64,000 nt of DNA from Drosophila persimilis (taxonomy: Eukaryota; Arthropoda; Insecta; Diptera; Drosophilidae). The stretch lies in NCBI RefSeq assembly GCF_003286085.1, contig NW_020825288.1:7254001-7318000 (forward strand), in the 5' to 3' direction. The number at the start of each line of letters is the position of its first letter. The first letter of the stretch is position 1. Positions 1 to 12,500 of the stretch are shown piece by piece. The position numbers were made by a program, and so were the translations under genes. Under the pieces are notes generated by a model. It did not search any database and had not been told where the DNA came from. It saw only the letters and a program-made list of their open reading frames with translations.

Positions 1-482
1 CCCAGAGCAGCGAATCGGAGCCGGCCAGGCTGCTGATGTCGTCCGAGCTGTCCGTGTAGATGGACGAGGTGCGATTCTTGCAGTACAGCAGCTGATTCGT
101 GGCAAACGGACTGCGCTGCAGCAGCGTGTGTATCTCCGAGTCGAGGGCCAGGCGATTGATCAGTCCGGCCGTCGCCGCCATCTGCGAATCGCTGACATTG
201 CCGCTGAGCAGGGCATGGTGGCAGGTGTAGCGACGCTGGTGCGGACGCGGTGCCAAAATTTCGGCATCCAGATCATCCATGGAGTCCAGCGCCGTGGACG
301 ACGACGTGTTGTTGGCGCCAATCACTGCCGGATCGTTGTCGATCAGCAGCACCGACGATGAGGTCGAGGAGGTGTCATTGAGCTGCTGCTGCTGTTGGGC
401 AGCGGCGGCTGTAGCGGCCACAGCAGCATTCGATGTGGAAGTCGCATAGTAGCAGCATCGACACAGGCTCGCCAGTTTATCG
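1..482 (-). CDS. cdi: cdi exon continuing past the window edge (residues 944 onward)
   Basis: The exon is entered at acceptor GATTTCAG, 61 nt beyond the previous exon. It reads [16 protein letters not shown], an Ala/Gln-rich run, [17 protein letters not shown] and [18 protein letters not shown], and stays open to position 1. The frame matches the two bases carried over from the previous exon. No stop codon is visible, so the C-terminus lies to the left of the window. Confidence 0.87.
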
Positions 483-3400
483 CTGAAATCGAAACCGTTG
501 AGGATTAGTAAGGGATTCGGACTCGGACTGGGCAAACACTCACTTCATTTCACTGCTTGCGCCGCCTGCTGCGTCGAGCATTAGCGTCTTGTACTGTTCG
601 TAGGTGCAGCTGCTGCTACTGCTGGCCGCGCCGCCGCAACCAAACCCCAACGAGCCCATTCCGTTGAGCTGCCTGCTGAAGCTGTTGTTGGTGATGGCCG
701 CGTCCGACTCCTCGTTGAAGCACGAGAAGAAGCCGCTCTCGATGGAGTCGCGCCGCGTCAGGTTCGTCTTCAGCGTCGACAGCTGTTCGCACTGGTACTT
801 CAGCCTTTCCTCGACATCCTTCAGCGCCTCCAGCTCTTGAAAGGTGCACGATGAAATGGAGGCAGCCGGGGCCGAGCAGCCGGACAGGGGTGTGGGCGAG
901 GCGACTGCTGTGGCCGAGCCGCTGCCCGAGGGCAGCTCTTTGGACTTCCTTCCGCCGTCGGTCAGATCCTCGCAAGAATTGGAGTCCGCGGCGGCAACTG
1001 TGGAGGCCGTCAGCGTGACCGTCGAGGCACTGGCCTTGAGCAGCGGGCTGGTCTCGAATTCACTGGCGCTGCTCTTCAGGCCACTGGCGCCACTGGGGCC
1101 GCCGCGAAACAGGGGATGCGTGTAGAGGGAGTTGGCGCGGTACTTGCGGGCCGCCGGGACTGTGGAGGGGCGCACAGCGCTGTCGTCGCTGCTCGACTCG
1201 GCATCGGCACAGTTGCCGCCTCCGTCCGGATCCTCGCCCTCCGAGGTGCAGTCATCGCAGTCGTCCTCTTCGGCGGTTGGAGCCTCCTCCACCTCCGCCG
1301 CCGTGGCCGGCACTGCCGCCGCATTGCTCACCCGATGGGGCAGCTTCAGCTCCATGGCGCTGTACTTGCGCGTCATTTGCGGCGAGACGGGCAGACTCTT
1401 TGGTTCACTGGTCGTCGCCGGTGTCGCCGCTGCCTTGGGAGCTGCCGCTTCACTGCCGTCTGCTGTCGCCGTGGCCTGGGCCACGGCCTTGCCCTGCATG
1501 GTGGTCTTGAAGAACGGGGCCAGCATCTCGAAGCACGAGCTGAACAGATCGCCCACTCCGGCGGCATAGGTCCTCGGATTGGCGCCCAAGATCTTCTTGA
1601 CGCCGCGCTGCTGCGCCAGCGCTTCGAACGGGTTGGGCTTCGTGCCGCTGTGGTCCTTGTTCGTCTCCGGCTTGTACTGCGGATCCTTCAGGCACATCGT
1701 CTCGCCCACCTTGCGCAGCGTCAGCACGGCGGAAATGGGCGGCGGCAGGGGCGGCGGCTCGGGCACCACAACCGCCGGCAAGAGGACGGCGGCGGCAACA
1801 GAACTGCCGCCGGGCAACTGGCGGGGCGGCGTCGGCGAGTGCGTGGAGGACCGCTGACGCTGCATCTGATGGCAGCGCGCCTTGTCGCTGGGCGACGTGT
1901 GCATCGGGAAGTGGATGATGTTCTCGCTCAGCGAGCGCCGATGCAGCAGTATCTCGGCCTCCAGCTTCTGGGTGGCGCGACGCACCCGCGACTGCAACAT
2001 GTGATCGTCGAAGCCGTGGCTGCCGGCCGATCCCGTGGGCGTGCCCGGCAACGCGGCCGACGCTGACTTCGTGGGGAAACGGAACCCTTCCTCGTCGACG
2101 TCTCGCAGATGGCGCGGCGTCAAGGTGCCCGCTGGCGCGGTGCAAATGGTGCCCACCGTCGGGGCAGAGGCCAAGGCAGGGCCCGTGGCATGCTCGCTGT
2201 CACTGCCGCCGGGCGAGCAATTGATCAGCTCCAGGGAGCTCAGCGGACTGGCGCCCGCCGACGACTCGTGCTCGTACTTCTCCAGCAGCAGCGTCAGCTT
2301 CTTGGTGGCATCGTGGAACGTGGGCCGACTATTGGCATCGTACTGTGGAAGGAGATTTGGCATTACAAGGAGCTCGAGGAGTGGAGGGGTCTGCTCTGCA
2401 GCACTTACGATGCAACAGTAGAAGGCCAGCCGCAGCAGCACCGGCGGCGTGTCCATCGGACAGAGCTCCACAAAGGCCAGATAGTCGAGGCCGAAGGAGG
2501 GTGTGCGCGGCATCATGTCCGGATCGGCCTCAATGCGCGCTATAATCTCGCACTGGATGATGCCGAACGAGAAGATGTCGCTCCTCTGATCGTACCACTG
2601 GCCCTTCAGGCACTCCGGACTGACCCAATACGGCGAGCCGACCGTCTCCAGGCGCGACTTTCTGCTGCGATCAAGAGGGTTTTGGGGTAAAGATCAGTTT
2701 CCGCACAAGGCAAATGCTCAAGGATCCACTTACGATTTCACTGGTATCTTTGCGGCTAGTCCAAAGTCCCCCACGACGGCTTCATACTGATCGTTGGCCA
2801 GATTGCGTATAAGTACATTCTGTAGTCCAGACAGGGGGAGGGATTAGATCATTGAGCTCATTGAAATGCTGGCCAGGGACTCACCTTGCTTGTCAGATCC
2901 CTGTGAAAGATGCCGGCATCGTGGACATATGTCATGCCCCGCGCTATACCCAGCGCCAGTCTTATCTTCTGCGTGGCGCTGAGCACCACCTCCTTGTTGG
3001 CCAGCAGCTGCTCCAGCGAGCCGCCGTTTATGTACTCGGTGAGGGCGTGCAGCTGTCCCTCCTGCACACAGACGCCCATAAAGCTGCAACGAGAAGGAAC
3101 AAAGGGGCCACAAGACTTTTAGTACAACTTTTCCACTGCATGGACACTTTTTTCGGGGGCTAAGTTTCGCTTTCAATCACCCGCACCGCCTGACAGTCGC
3201 GGCTGCAACTCCGATTTCTTATCGCCGTCTGACATGCAATCAGCCAGCAGTAGCCCTCCTCTTCCCGATGTTTTGATTTTGTAATTCGAGTGCCACGCAA
3301 TAAAAAGTGAAAGTTTCTCCTTCTGGCATTCCAGGATCCCCAATTGCCAGCACAGGGACTGCCGCCCTGCCAAGTAGTCATCTCCATTTCCTGTTGCCAG

Positions 3401-6400
3401 ACAATGTCAATGACTCCCCGGTGCGAGCAGCACTCAAAGGCACTCGGGCTGAAGGCGTCCCCAACTCCTGCCCTGCCAAGCACTGAGGCGTACAAAGCCC
3501 TATCCCGAGAAGGGGCATGATTCCCCCACCAGGCCAGGACTGGCACTGGGACCAAGTCTGGCTCGCTGGCCCGAGAATGCAAGAACAAAATACAAGGTTT
3601 CAAGCTTTTAAGGCGTTCCGGCAGCTCCACCAGAGGTTATGTTTCTATGGTTCTTATTACAGACTGAGAAGCAGAGGCAGAGGGCTTTAGTTCCGAGGGA
3701 ATTTAGGTTCCCTTCCGAACAAACTGTGAGTCTTCTAGGCCCAATAGACGGCCTACTCAACCTCCCATCGAACTGCCTTCGAACTAGTTCCAATTCTGTT
3801 CCTCCTCGTCATGCAAACGACATGTATTTTGTTTTACAAAAAGCACATTTCTGTTCGTATAGGGGTCTCAGTGTTGACTAGTTTCAAAGCGCACATTTAT
3901 GCTCACTTTTGACTCATTTTCTGATACATATTAAATGTGAATCAGGACTTCTTTCATTTAAAGCAGTCCTGACCACTCCTGCTCCCAATAAAGTACAGTC
4001 TAGCATATATTCCCCTAAGAATCAGAAATCTTTGAGTCCCGCAGACTGGGTTTCCCAGTTTCCCTCAGTGCACAATGCCTGCCAGGATGAGGATGAGGAT
4101 GAGGTCATCTCCAGGGCCTAGACCGGAACTGTAAGCTTATTAAGAACCCAAGCGTCAACGCATGCGTCTGTCGCTCCTCCTCCTTTGCTGCCTTGTGTGC
4201 AGTCAGGTGCAAAAGGTTAAGTGCTGCCAGACACCAAGGCTCTCTCTATCTCCCCCTCTCCGCCTCCTGAGGTGACAATGAACTTTGGTTGCATCATCCT
4301 CTACTGGAGTGTACTTCGGGGCGTATGGAAATGTGGCCAACCGATTGGCGCATGTGATTCAGGTCCCGTGCAGGTGTTCAATAAATCGTAGCACTCCGAT
4401 AAGAGCATGCCTTGTCGCCACTCGCTTCAAATTCTTTCTTTCAAGTCTTTCTGGTCTAATCAGTTTTCGGGTTTTTGGCAAACTGTGGCTTATCTGCGGC
4501 AAATGCCGTCGCTGGGCAGTTGGTCAGTGGCCAAAATCATTTGTGCCATCATAAGCCAAATAAAAGAATGCTCAAAGATTCTGATAAGGTTTATCGTCCC
4601 GTCATGGCTCCGTTGTATAATTGGGCCTCTGAAAGCCATGATATACGACGCTCTAGGGCCAAGTCGATGGGGCCATTAATTTTCACTCAGAAATCCAGAG
4701 TTCGGGGAACACTAAAAATTAATTTCATTAGGTTAACCTCAAGACCATCAAAACGTTGATAGATTTGCGCAGGCCGTAGCGATAATTGTTTCGAGCACGC
4801 AACCCAACAGCCTGTCATCCGGGCTCCACTCCGACGAGTATCAGGTCCTGGCCGTACTCCCCCTCCTATTAGGTCCTGGCCCTACACCCCCTCCTATCAG
4901 GTCCTGGCCACTGACACCTTGTCGGCTGCCAATAAGGCTGACAGCCTGCCTGCTTGCGGTTCTCCAGGGTGCGTACCTCTGAAGGGGCATTAGAAGTCAT
5001 CAAATGTGCGTCAGCCCCTTACTCAGGGGATTCCCCAGCATTTACATCCACAGTAAACGCAGATTAGAAGGGAAAAAAATGCATGTTTCATTAGTGATAA
5101 ACGCAGAAGGGATATCTACAATGATGATTCATTTCTAAGGCTTTAAAAGCTCAAAGTGGGGATATTTTCAGCATAAGAAGGGATTCATGGATGCCAACAA
5201 TTGAGGATTCAAAGAGGTATCCTTTAGCAACCCATAAAGAGTCAAATATCAACACTTAGTCGCTTTAAAGGCAAGGCTATGATGAAACTAGAGCATCAAT
5301 ATCCCTAGTCATGTACATAACATGTAATTTGTTTTGATTTTTTTATGCGTGGTAGAGAGTTGCCATCCTAGTCTCGCGTAGAGCATCATTCTGGCGCGTC
5401 CTGCACAGGCCATGCATCTTGTTTTTGAAATATTTTGCTGCTCGAGTCCCATGTTCTTTCCTTAGTGCCTTCACTGTAACCACATGCAAATGGGGTTGTC
5501 ATGGGCCACCTGTTGAATCGGTTAACCCCCGGGGTGTTTATGGTCTTTGCGTGGCTAGGCGGCATTACGTAAGATATCAGACCAGAAATAGAGCTATCAA
5601 CAGGCACCCATTTGAGAGATCTATCGGCTTACAGGGTCACAGTTCACACTCGAGAATCAAGGGCAGACCGCAGGTAAGAACATTATTCAAAGAGAGTTAT
5701 TACACTGCATAAAAAAAAAGAGATTGAAATGTGGAGGGCATGACCCTTTCGATGGGAGTGTCTGTCGGTGTGTCTGTGTGTGGCAGACACATGTCAGCCG
5801 TAATGACGATGACGCGCCCTTCAGACAGGCCCAAAGGGTCCCCGGCCTGAGACGCGTCTAATCTGAAATGAAGTTATCACAATGCCTGCTCTCCGCCTCC
5901 CCTGCCAGGTGTTGACAGCATCTCCAAGGCCTGCGGCTCCGAGGGTTGTCTGCCTGTCCCTGGCACCACACCTTTCTCGTTGGTTTCCATTTGCATAGCC
6001 AGGGCAGGGGCTTTACGGTTCTAATTGAATTTATTTCCCTGCATGATGCACGATTAGCGCCTCGAGTGCCCTGCCCCTCTGCCCCTCCACCCATTAGCGG
6101 CTTACATTAATCGGCTCCCAAAGCCGCACTCGAAGAGGAATGTTTCATTTGGTTTTGGGCTTTCCAAACGATTTTTATATGGCCCAAAACCGCCTTCGAA
6201 TGCATTTTGTTAATTGGGCAAAAGCCTGGAATCCTGGGGGGCCTGGACAGGGCTGCACGTTGAGGGCCCACTTCAGAAGGAGTTTGAGGAGGAGGAGTCT
6301 CCTGCCCCTCCCAAGCAGGAAGCAAGAACTACTCAAGCGGCTATAAACCTTTTTTTGGGGGGCTCCGAGGGGGCACATCCCCCATTGTTCTCTGTGCCAC

Positions 6401-6554
6401 GTTTAGATTTTCAATTTGTTTCGTTTTTCGCCTTTGGGGCAAATGTGTTTTTCTCTTTGAGAGTCGGTTTTCCATGGAAACGTCTCGGAGAGCCGCAGCG
6501 GCCGGCATTTCTCTAAGAAAAAAAACCACAAATTGACACGTTTGCACGTTTCCC

Positions 6555-6589
<35 letters not shown>

Positions 6590-9500
6590 GTTTTCCCAGA
6601 CATCAGAGTCGGTCCATGGATTGGCAAATGAAATGCAAAATGCAAAATACCGCTTGGAATTCTGCATTCAAGCAAAAATCAAACTGGAGCATAAAAGCAT
6701 TTTGCGCTTAATTGAAAATTATTACCACAACAGCAGCGGCAGCAACATCAGCGGCAGCAACATTAGCGGCAGCAACAGTTGCAACAGCGACAACATATTG
6801 TGGTAGGAGACTGCGGCACGATCGGGTGGAGGTTAAAAGGTTGACACAAAAGCAAACAACAAGACAAACCGCCCAAAAACGAAAATCCAAGCAGTAGCCA
6901 GACCCGTGGGCGTGGCAATGGGCGTTATAAATGGTCCTAAACGTTGCCAAATGCAATTACGGGAGTACCATTCGGCATTTGATTGTGGGGCAAGAGGGGG
7001 AGGAGGGAGGAGTCTGTGGGGGAGGTAGGTACGAGGCTGAGAGGGAGGGAGGCAGAGAGGGAGCCAGGGAGTAGTCTGTGGGGATGAAAGGTAGGGAGGT
7101 TCGAGTCTGTGGGGGATTGAGGCAGGGAGGAGTCTGTGAAGGAGGGAGGGAGGCAGTGAAGAGTCTGTGAAGGAGGGAGTGAGGCAGGTAGGAGTCTATA
7201 GAGGAGTGGGGGAGGCAGGGAGTACTCCATGGGGTAGAGAGAAGTCTGTAAAGAAGGTAGGTAGCCTTTGGTGGACTGAGGCATCGACTGTGTTGCCACA
7301 AAAACATTTCGAAATGAAATGATTGAATTTTTGTTTTTTTTTTCGGTTTTTCAATTAGAAAAATATGCAAAACGTGATGCGAAAATTATGCAGATTGCAG
7401 CTGCATCCAGTAGTGGCTAGTGGCTAGTGGCTGCAACATTTGGTTGCCTGTCCGCCTGCCTGCCTGGCACTTCCTTTTCTTGTTCCAAGTCCAGAGATTG
7501 CCGACCGATTTTGCTGACCGATTTCCGAGCCCCCAAAAAGAAAGCGCTGCAACGAAGCCGAGCATTGCATAAATTTGAATATCTAATGGTTTGGCGCTTT
7601 TTGTTGTGCAAAATTGATTGAAGTGTATTGAGATTGATTGAAAGTTGATGACATAATTTTCTTGGTGGCAAAACAGACAAAAGACAAACGCAAATTGGAA
7701 GTGAATGTTGGAGAGCCGCAGAGCCACAGAGCCATAGACATAACTACACTCAGAGAAAAGTGGGCAAAGTAGAAGAAGAAACACCAGCCCAAATTTCCAT
7801 TTAATATTCGATTTTTATATACCAAAAATAGTGTGAAAGGAAATAAATGTATAATAATTATAATAAATAATAAAATGTTTTTTTTTTTTTAATTTGTTTT
7901 GTGTGCTTTGTTTAATTTGTGGGACCGAAAAGTAAGTCTTTTATACGCCTTGCCAAAGACTGTATATTTTTTTTTAATTGGATATAGCAATATTTTGGTA
8001 TTTTATAGCATTAAAAGTCTTTAAAATATTTAATCTAAATAAAAAAAACTTTCAATTAAATAATTTTTCAATTCAATAATTCATTCAATTTTTTTGGAAT
8101 TTAATTTAAATATTAAATATGTTTATTTGAATTAAAATATTAAAAATATTTTTTTTAAATATATTTAAATCAAATATTCTCAACTTATTGTAAGTTTTTT
8201 TTTTTGTAATTTTGTATTTGAATATTCAATATTTAAATTTTTTAAATTTGTTTATTTTTAATATTTTTTTACACAATATAAGATAATTTGATGTACTGTA
8301 ATTATTCAAATAAAAATATGTAGCTCTCAAATTTCGGCTCAATTTTTCTCCGAGTGTAGAGTCTCTGCGACGGCAGTTGGGTGAGAAATGTTTTATGGGA
8401 CAACAGGCCGCTCGACACGTTTATAATCCATTTTATGGCTTTATTTCAAATGCGGAAGTTGACAATTACAAAAATATATATATATATATACAACATATAC
8501 CACAAGTCTCTTCTTTGAGGAGATAATGCGTTGAAGAAGAAAGCTGTTAAGCTAAATACACTGGTGATTATTTTGTTGTGCTCCGCACGCAGGCTATAAA
8601 CTGGATGGAATGCAGAGCCAGTGCTCATTAAATTCCCATCTGTATCTGTATCTGTCACTGCCTCTGACAACATATTACTCATGGCGATGGATCCTTCTCT
8701 CGCACAATACATGTGTTAACACTTACAGAGGAGACAGACAGATGGGAGGGGGCGATACAATGTAACTTTTTGTGAGTTCAATGACTGGCAATTGCGGCCC
8801 AGAGACATAAAGCAAAACCGAAAATCCGTTCCAATTTTAGCATTCGTTTTGGTAGTACCACTCGAACCCATCTCGATAATTATGAATTCACAATTTGTAT
8901 ACCTCTCTGCCTAAATATAGCCGAAAAAAACGCTCAGTGCTCACCTTTTGACGTCAATTGCGGTGTGCCTCTCCGGGAACGAGTAATGAAATTGTGTGTG
9001 TGAGCATGTTGTGCGACAGCATTTATTTACTCGTTGCTCGTTGATCATCAATCAGAAATTAACCCAATTTAGCCTTCTTGGCCATGTAATGGCATCGATA
9101 CGAGGCAGCTTCAATTACCGATAGACAGCGGCAGCAGCAGTGTGCCGTGCCGTGCCGCACAAACATGAAATGTTGCACTGATAAAAGTGCAGCAGAGCAA
9201 CAACCAGATAGAGACACAGCCAGAGCCACAGCCGGTGGACTGCCTCCAGCCACATATCCATTAGGCAATAAAGAGAAATGTTTATATGGCCCGCAATCAT
9301 GACACGCTCTCTTTCTGCCTCTGCCACTGCCTCCACCCCTAGATGTTGTTGTTGCAACTTGTCAAAGTCTGGCTATAACTGTACAAAATAAAGGAATCAA
9401 TTTTGGCATTTGCTACCGTCTCAATTCCCCCCATCAAATGCCATGTTAATTACAGATTCATGCATCTTTTTTGGGGGCAATTCGGTAGACCAATAAAATA

Positions 9501-12500
9501 CTCTCATTAAATTGTCAGCAATTTCATGCTGGTGCCATCTTTTCGTTCAGTCTCTCAATTTATTGGCAAGCATTTCATAAAATGGGTTGGGGGGGGATCC
9601 GTCCAAGAGAAATAATGGATGCAGTGGACGCCACGATGCCTCGTTCATGTCTGAGCTGAAGTGCAGCTTGTGGCAGACAGCCGACAGCCGACAGCTGACC
9701 TTCAACTCAGCGACTGCCATCGACACTTTCAATTGAGTGCAGTCCGACCTTGTGTGCCCTCGGCATGAGTGGGGGTTTTTCCACCAATTATGATTGCACC
9801 ACATCCCTGCTGCAGATCATCTTCACCTGCTCGCCGCTGCATTCCCCAAAAATGAGGTCAGCCGAAAACAGATCTCTCACCTGAGATCTCGGAAGTACGA
9901 TATATAATGTTGTCTCGCGCACATTTTTGCATGCCAACAATTTGTCAACATTTGCCCACGATTTATCACCTGCTTAGCATCGCAAAGATCAAAGAATTTC
10001 CAGCCCATTGTCTGGGGTCGTAATGAGCCAGCAGCCCGGGTTAAGACACGTCTTACTCGGGCTTACACGCGCTAAATGAGCGTTTAAATGGCTCTAAGCC
10101 AAAGGCAACCAGCTCCATGCCGTTCCGTTCCGTTCCGTTCTGTTGTATTTGTGCCTGCTTAACGACTGCTCCAAATGCAGTTAATGGAATTTTTTCCACA
10201 TGAGGATAAAGTTCTGGCGGCGATAACCGAAGATTTAGATACTCTAGGAGAGCGTTTGTTGCTGAGGGAGGTATAAATCACTATCATTCTGTAGGTATTC
10301 GATTCGTTGGATTGCATATATATCTTAGTTGGTAGAATCATGTAGAACCTCCACACACAAATCTCCATAGACCTCAAACTATAACCCACTGCAATCGTTC
10401 ATTCCCATGATCTGTTATCTTCAAACAAAAAACCACCCTTATCGGCGACACTCGAGTGGCTCGAGCAGCGATTAGTCTCTGTCACGCACACGACATGTAT
10501 CTTGTTCTTAGATTCTAGCGATTCTAAGAATAACTCCATGAGCAGTGGATGCCTTTGGAAGCAAGTGCTTGATATATAGACGTGTTGGACCCGTTCTACT
10601 TCTCTAGAGTTTCCCATGAAACCCATAAGCCCTCCGATAGTGTATAGCGGCGCCATCGTCGGCGTAATGTTTGCATTTCGGGAACTGCACTCAACCCAGA
10701 AGTCAAGAAGTAAATCCAGCCAACTCTGCGTCGGACAATGGGATTTGTGTGTGAGTCAAGCAGTATATGGCCCATAAGTAGAGTGACTATCTGTCAAGTC
10801 AGCCAGCCAGCCAGCCAGCCTGGGAGCGGCGACAGTCATCACATGTGGGTGGGTGGGTTGGTGTTGCAGTTGCAGTTGCAATGCAATTGCCTGACTGGTT
10901 GACTGGTTGACTGGTTGACTGGCTGCCTGCCGTTCGAGTTCTCATTGTGCGACATTCCGCATAGCAGGCGGGCGCGTGATAAGCCCATAAAAAAAAAAAA
11001 TACACGCCAACAACAAGAGCTAAGGCTGTGCCTATGGCTATGGCTGGCGCTGAGAGTGTTTCAGTTTCGGTTTCAGTTTTGTGGCCCATAAGTCACTGGC
11101 TGCCGAGTGGGTGGATACCTGGCTGAAAGCACATGAGGCATGCTGCTGCTGCTTTTGGCTAGAAAGGTGGTTTCAATTACCGCATGCCACAGATTAGTTC
11201 TATTGATGCCTCGATGCATTAGCATTAGCCAGAATGCATCTCCACGGAACGGTACTGCCCACCCCCCGCCCCACAATCAATAGACTTCATTAGGCCTGAG
11301 CCACGGCACAGCCGGGAGCCGCCATGGGAGGTGGCCAGGCCCGCATGGACACGGTTCGGCTCTCGCCTCTCTCTCTCTCTCTCTCCCGGCAGTGTAGCTG
11401 TTAAAATTTGACAGTTAGCCGACAGCTGCGATCGTTAAGCGTCATTAAACAGGCCTGCCAGGCCCAGGGAGTGGAGTGTTTGGCGATCCACGTCACTGAT
11501 AGATACCTCCCCCCTCCCTACCTAGTGGAACTATTCAAACAGTATCTGGCCATATTTGCAGTCGATTTTCAGATAGATAATATGATTAACAGCGGATTCC
11601 TGAAGCATTAATTGGCTAAAGAATAACAATTGCCCGGGTAGAAGGTAGAAGGGGTAGGCGTGTGGCTGCATTTTTAATTCCACTTTTTGTTCAACGAGGC
11701 CTATGGCGCCGCAGAATGCATTCCAGAATTTTCGTTTAAATGAAAAGTTGGCAGCCAGCTGCTTCTCCGTTCTCTGTTCTTCGTTCTCCTGACCCAAATC
11801 CATCTCTCGTCGGCCCGAGCACACATCAGCCATCAGAATATCTTGGTCAGGGGGCATTTAATCACTGGCAACCCGATGTTGCATTTAATACTTTGGCTGC
11901 AATTTGCTGCACGTTTCGGCCGTCTGACAGATGTCATAAAATACAACAAAAAATAAGAAGAAAATGTAATCCGGTTGAAAAGCCATAACGGGATTAAGAG
12001 GTTACACGAAAAATTTCTACAATGTTTCTGCGATGCATGTGTGTGTGTAGGTTGTGCAGGGTGTTAACATTGTAAATTAAAGGGCGTGGTTAGCAGGTCT
12101 AAGCCAGAAATTGCATATTCATGGAAAGCCAGACACCAGACACCTAGAAAAAGATGGGCGGTTCTGAATGGATTGGGTGTGCGCGCAAAAAAAAATGGCT
12201 AAATTGGAAAAGAGGCAGCAGCATTGGCAGTCCCTGAGAACCGCGAGCTTTGCGTGCAGTCACGTGATGATAGGAAAAAACAAAAAATCACTGTATAAAT
12301 ACATCCGCGGAAAAAAGCACACACACTCACACACACACACACACAGTCCACAGACAGCAAATGATTCAAGTGTGAGCTACGCAGCTTGGCGGCAATTAAA
12401 TCTAGTCGTTGGGGGGAGTGGGGTGGGGGGAGCCCAGACACAATGTCATGACTACTCGTATCAAAAGCCGCCTTTGCCATATTGTTTCAGACTTTGTGCC

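Noticed and set aside
1116..2066. Long plus-strand open frame opposite the cdi tail exon
   Set aside because: It is the antisense shadow of a GC-rich coding exon; the minus-strand frame is continuous with the kinase domain and has proper splice sites.
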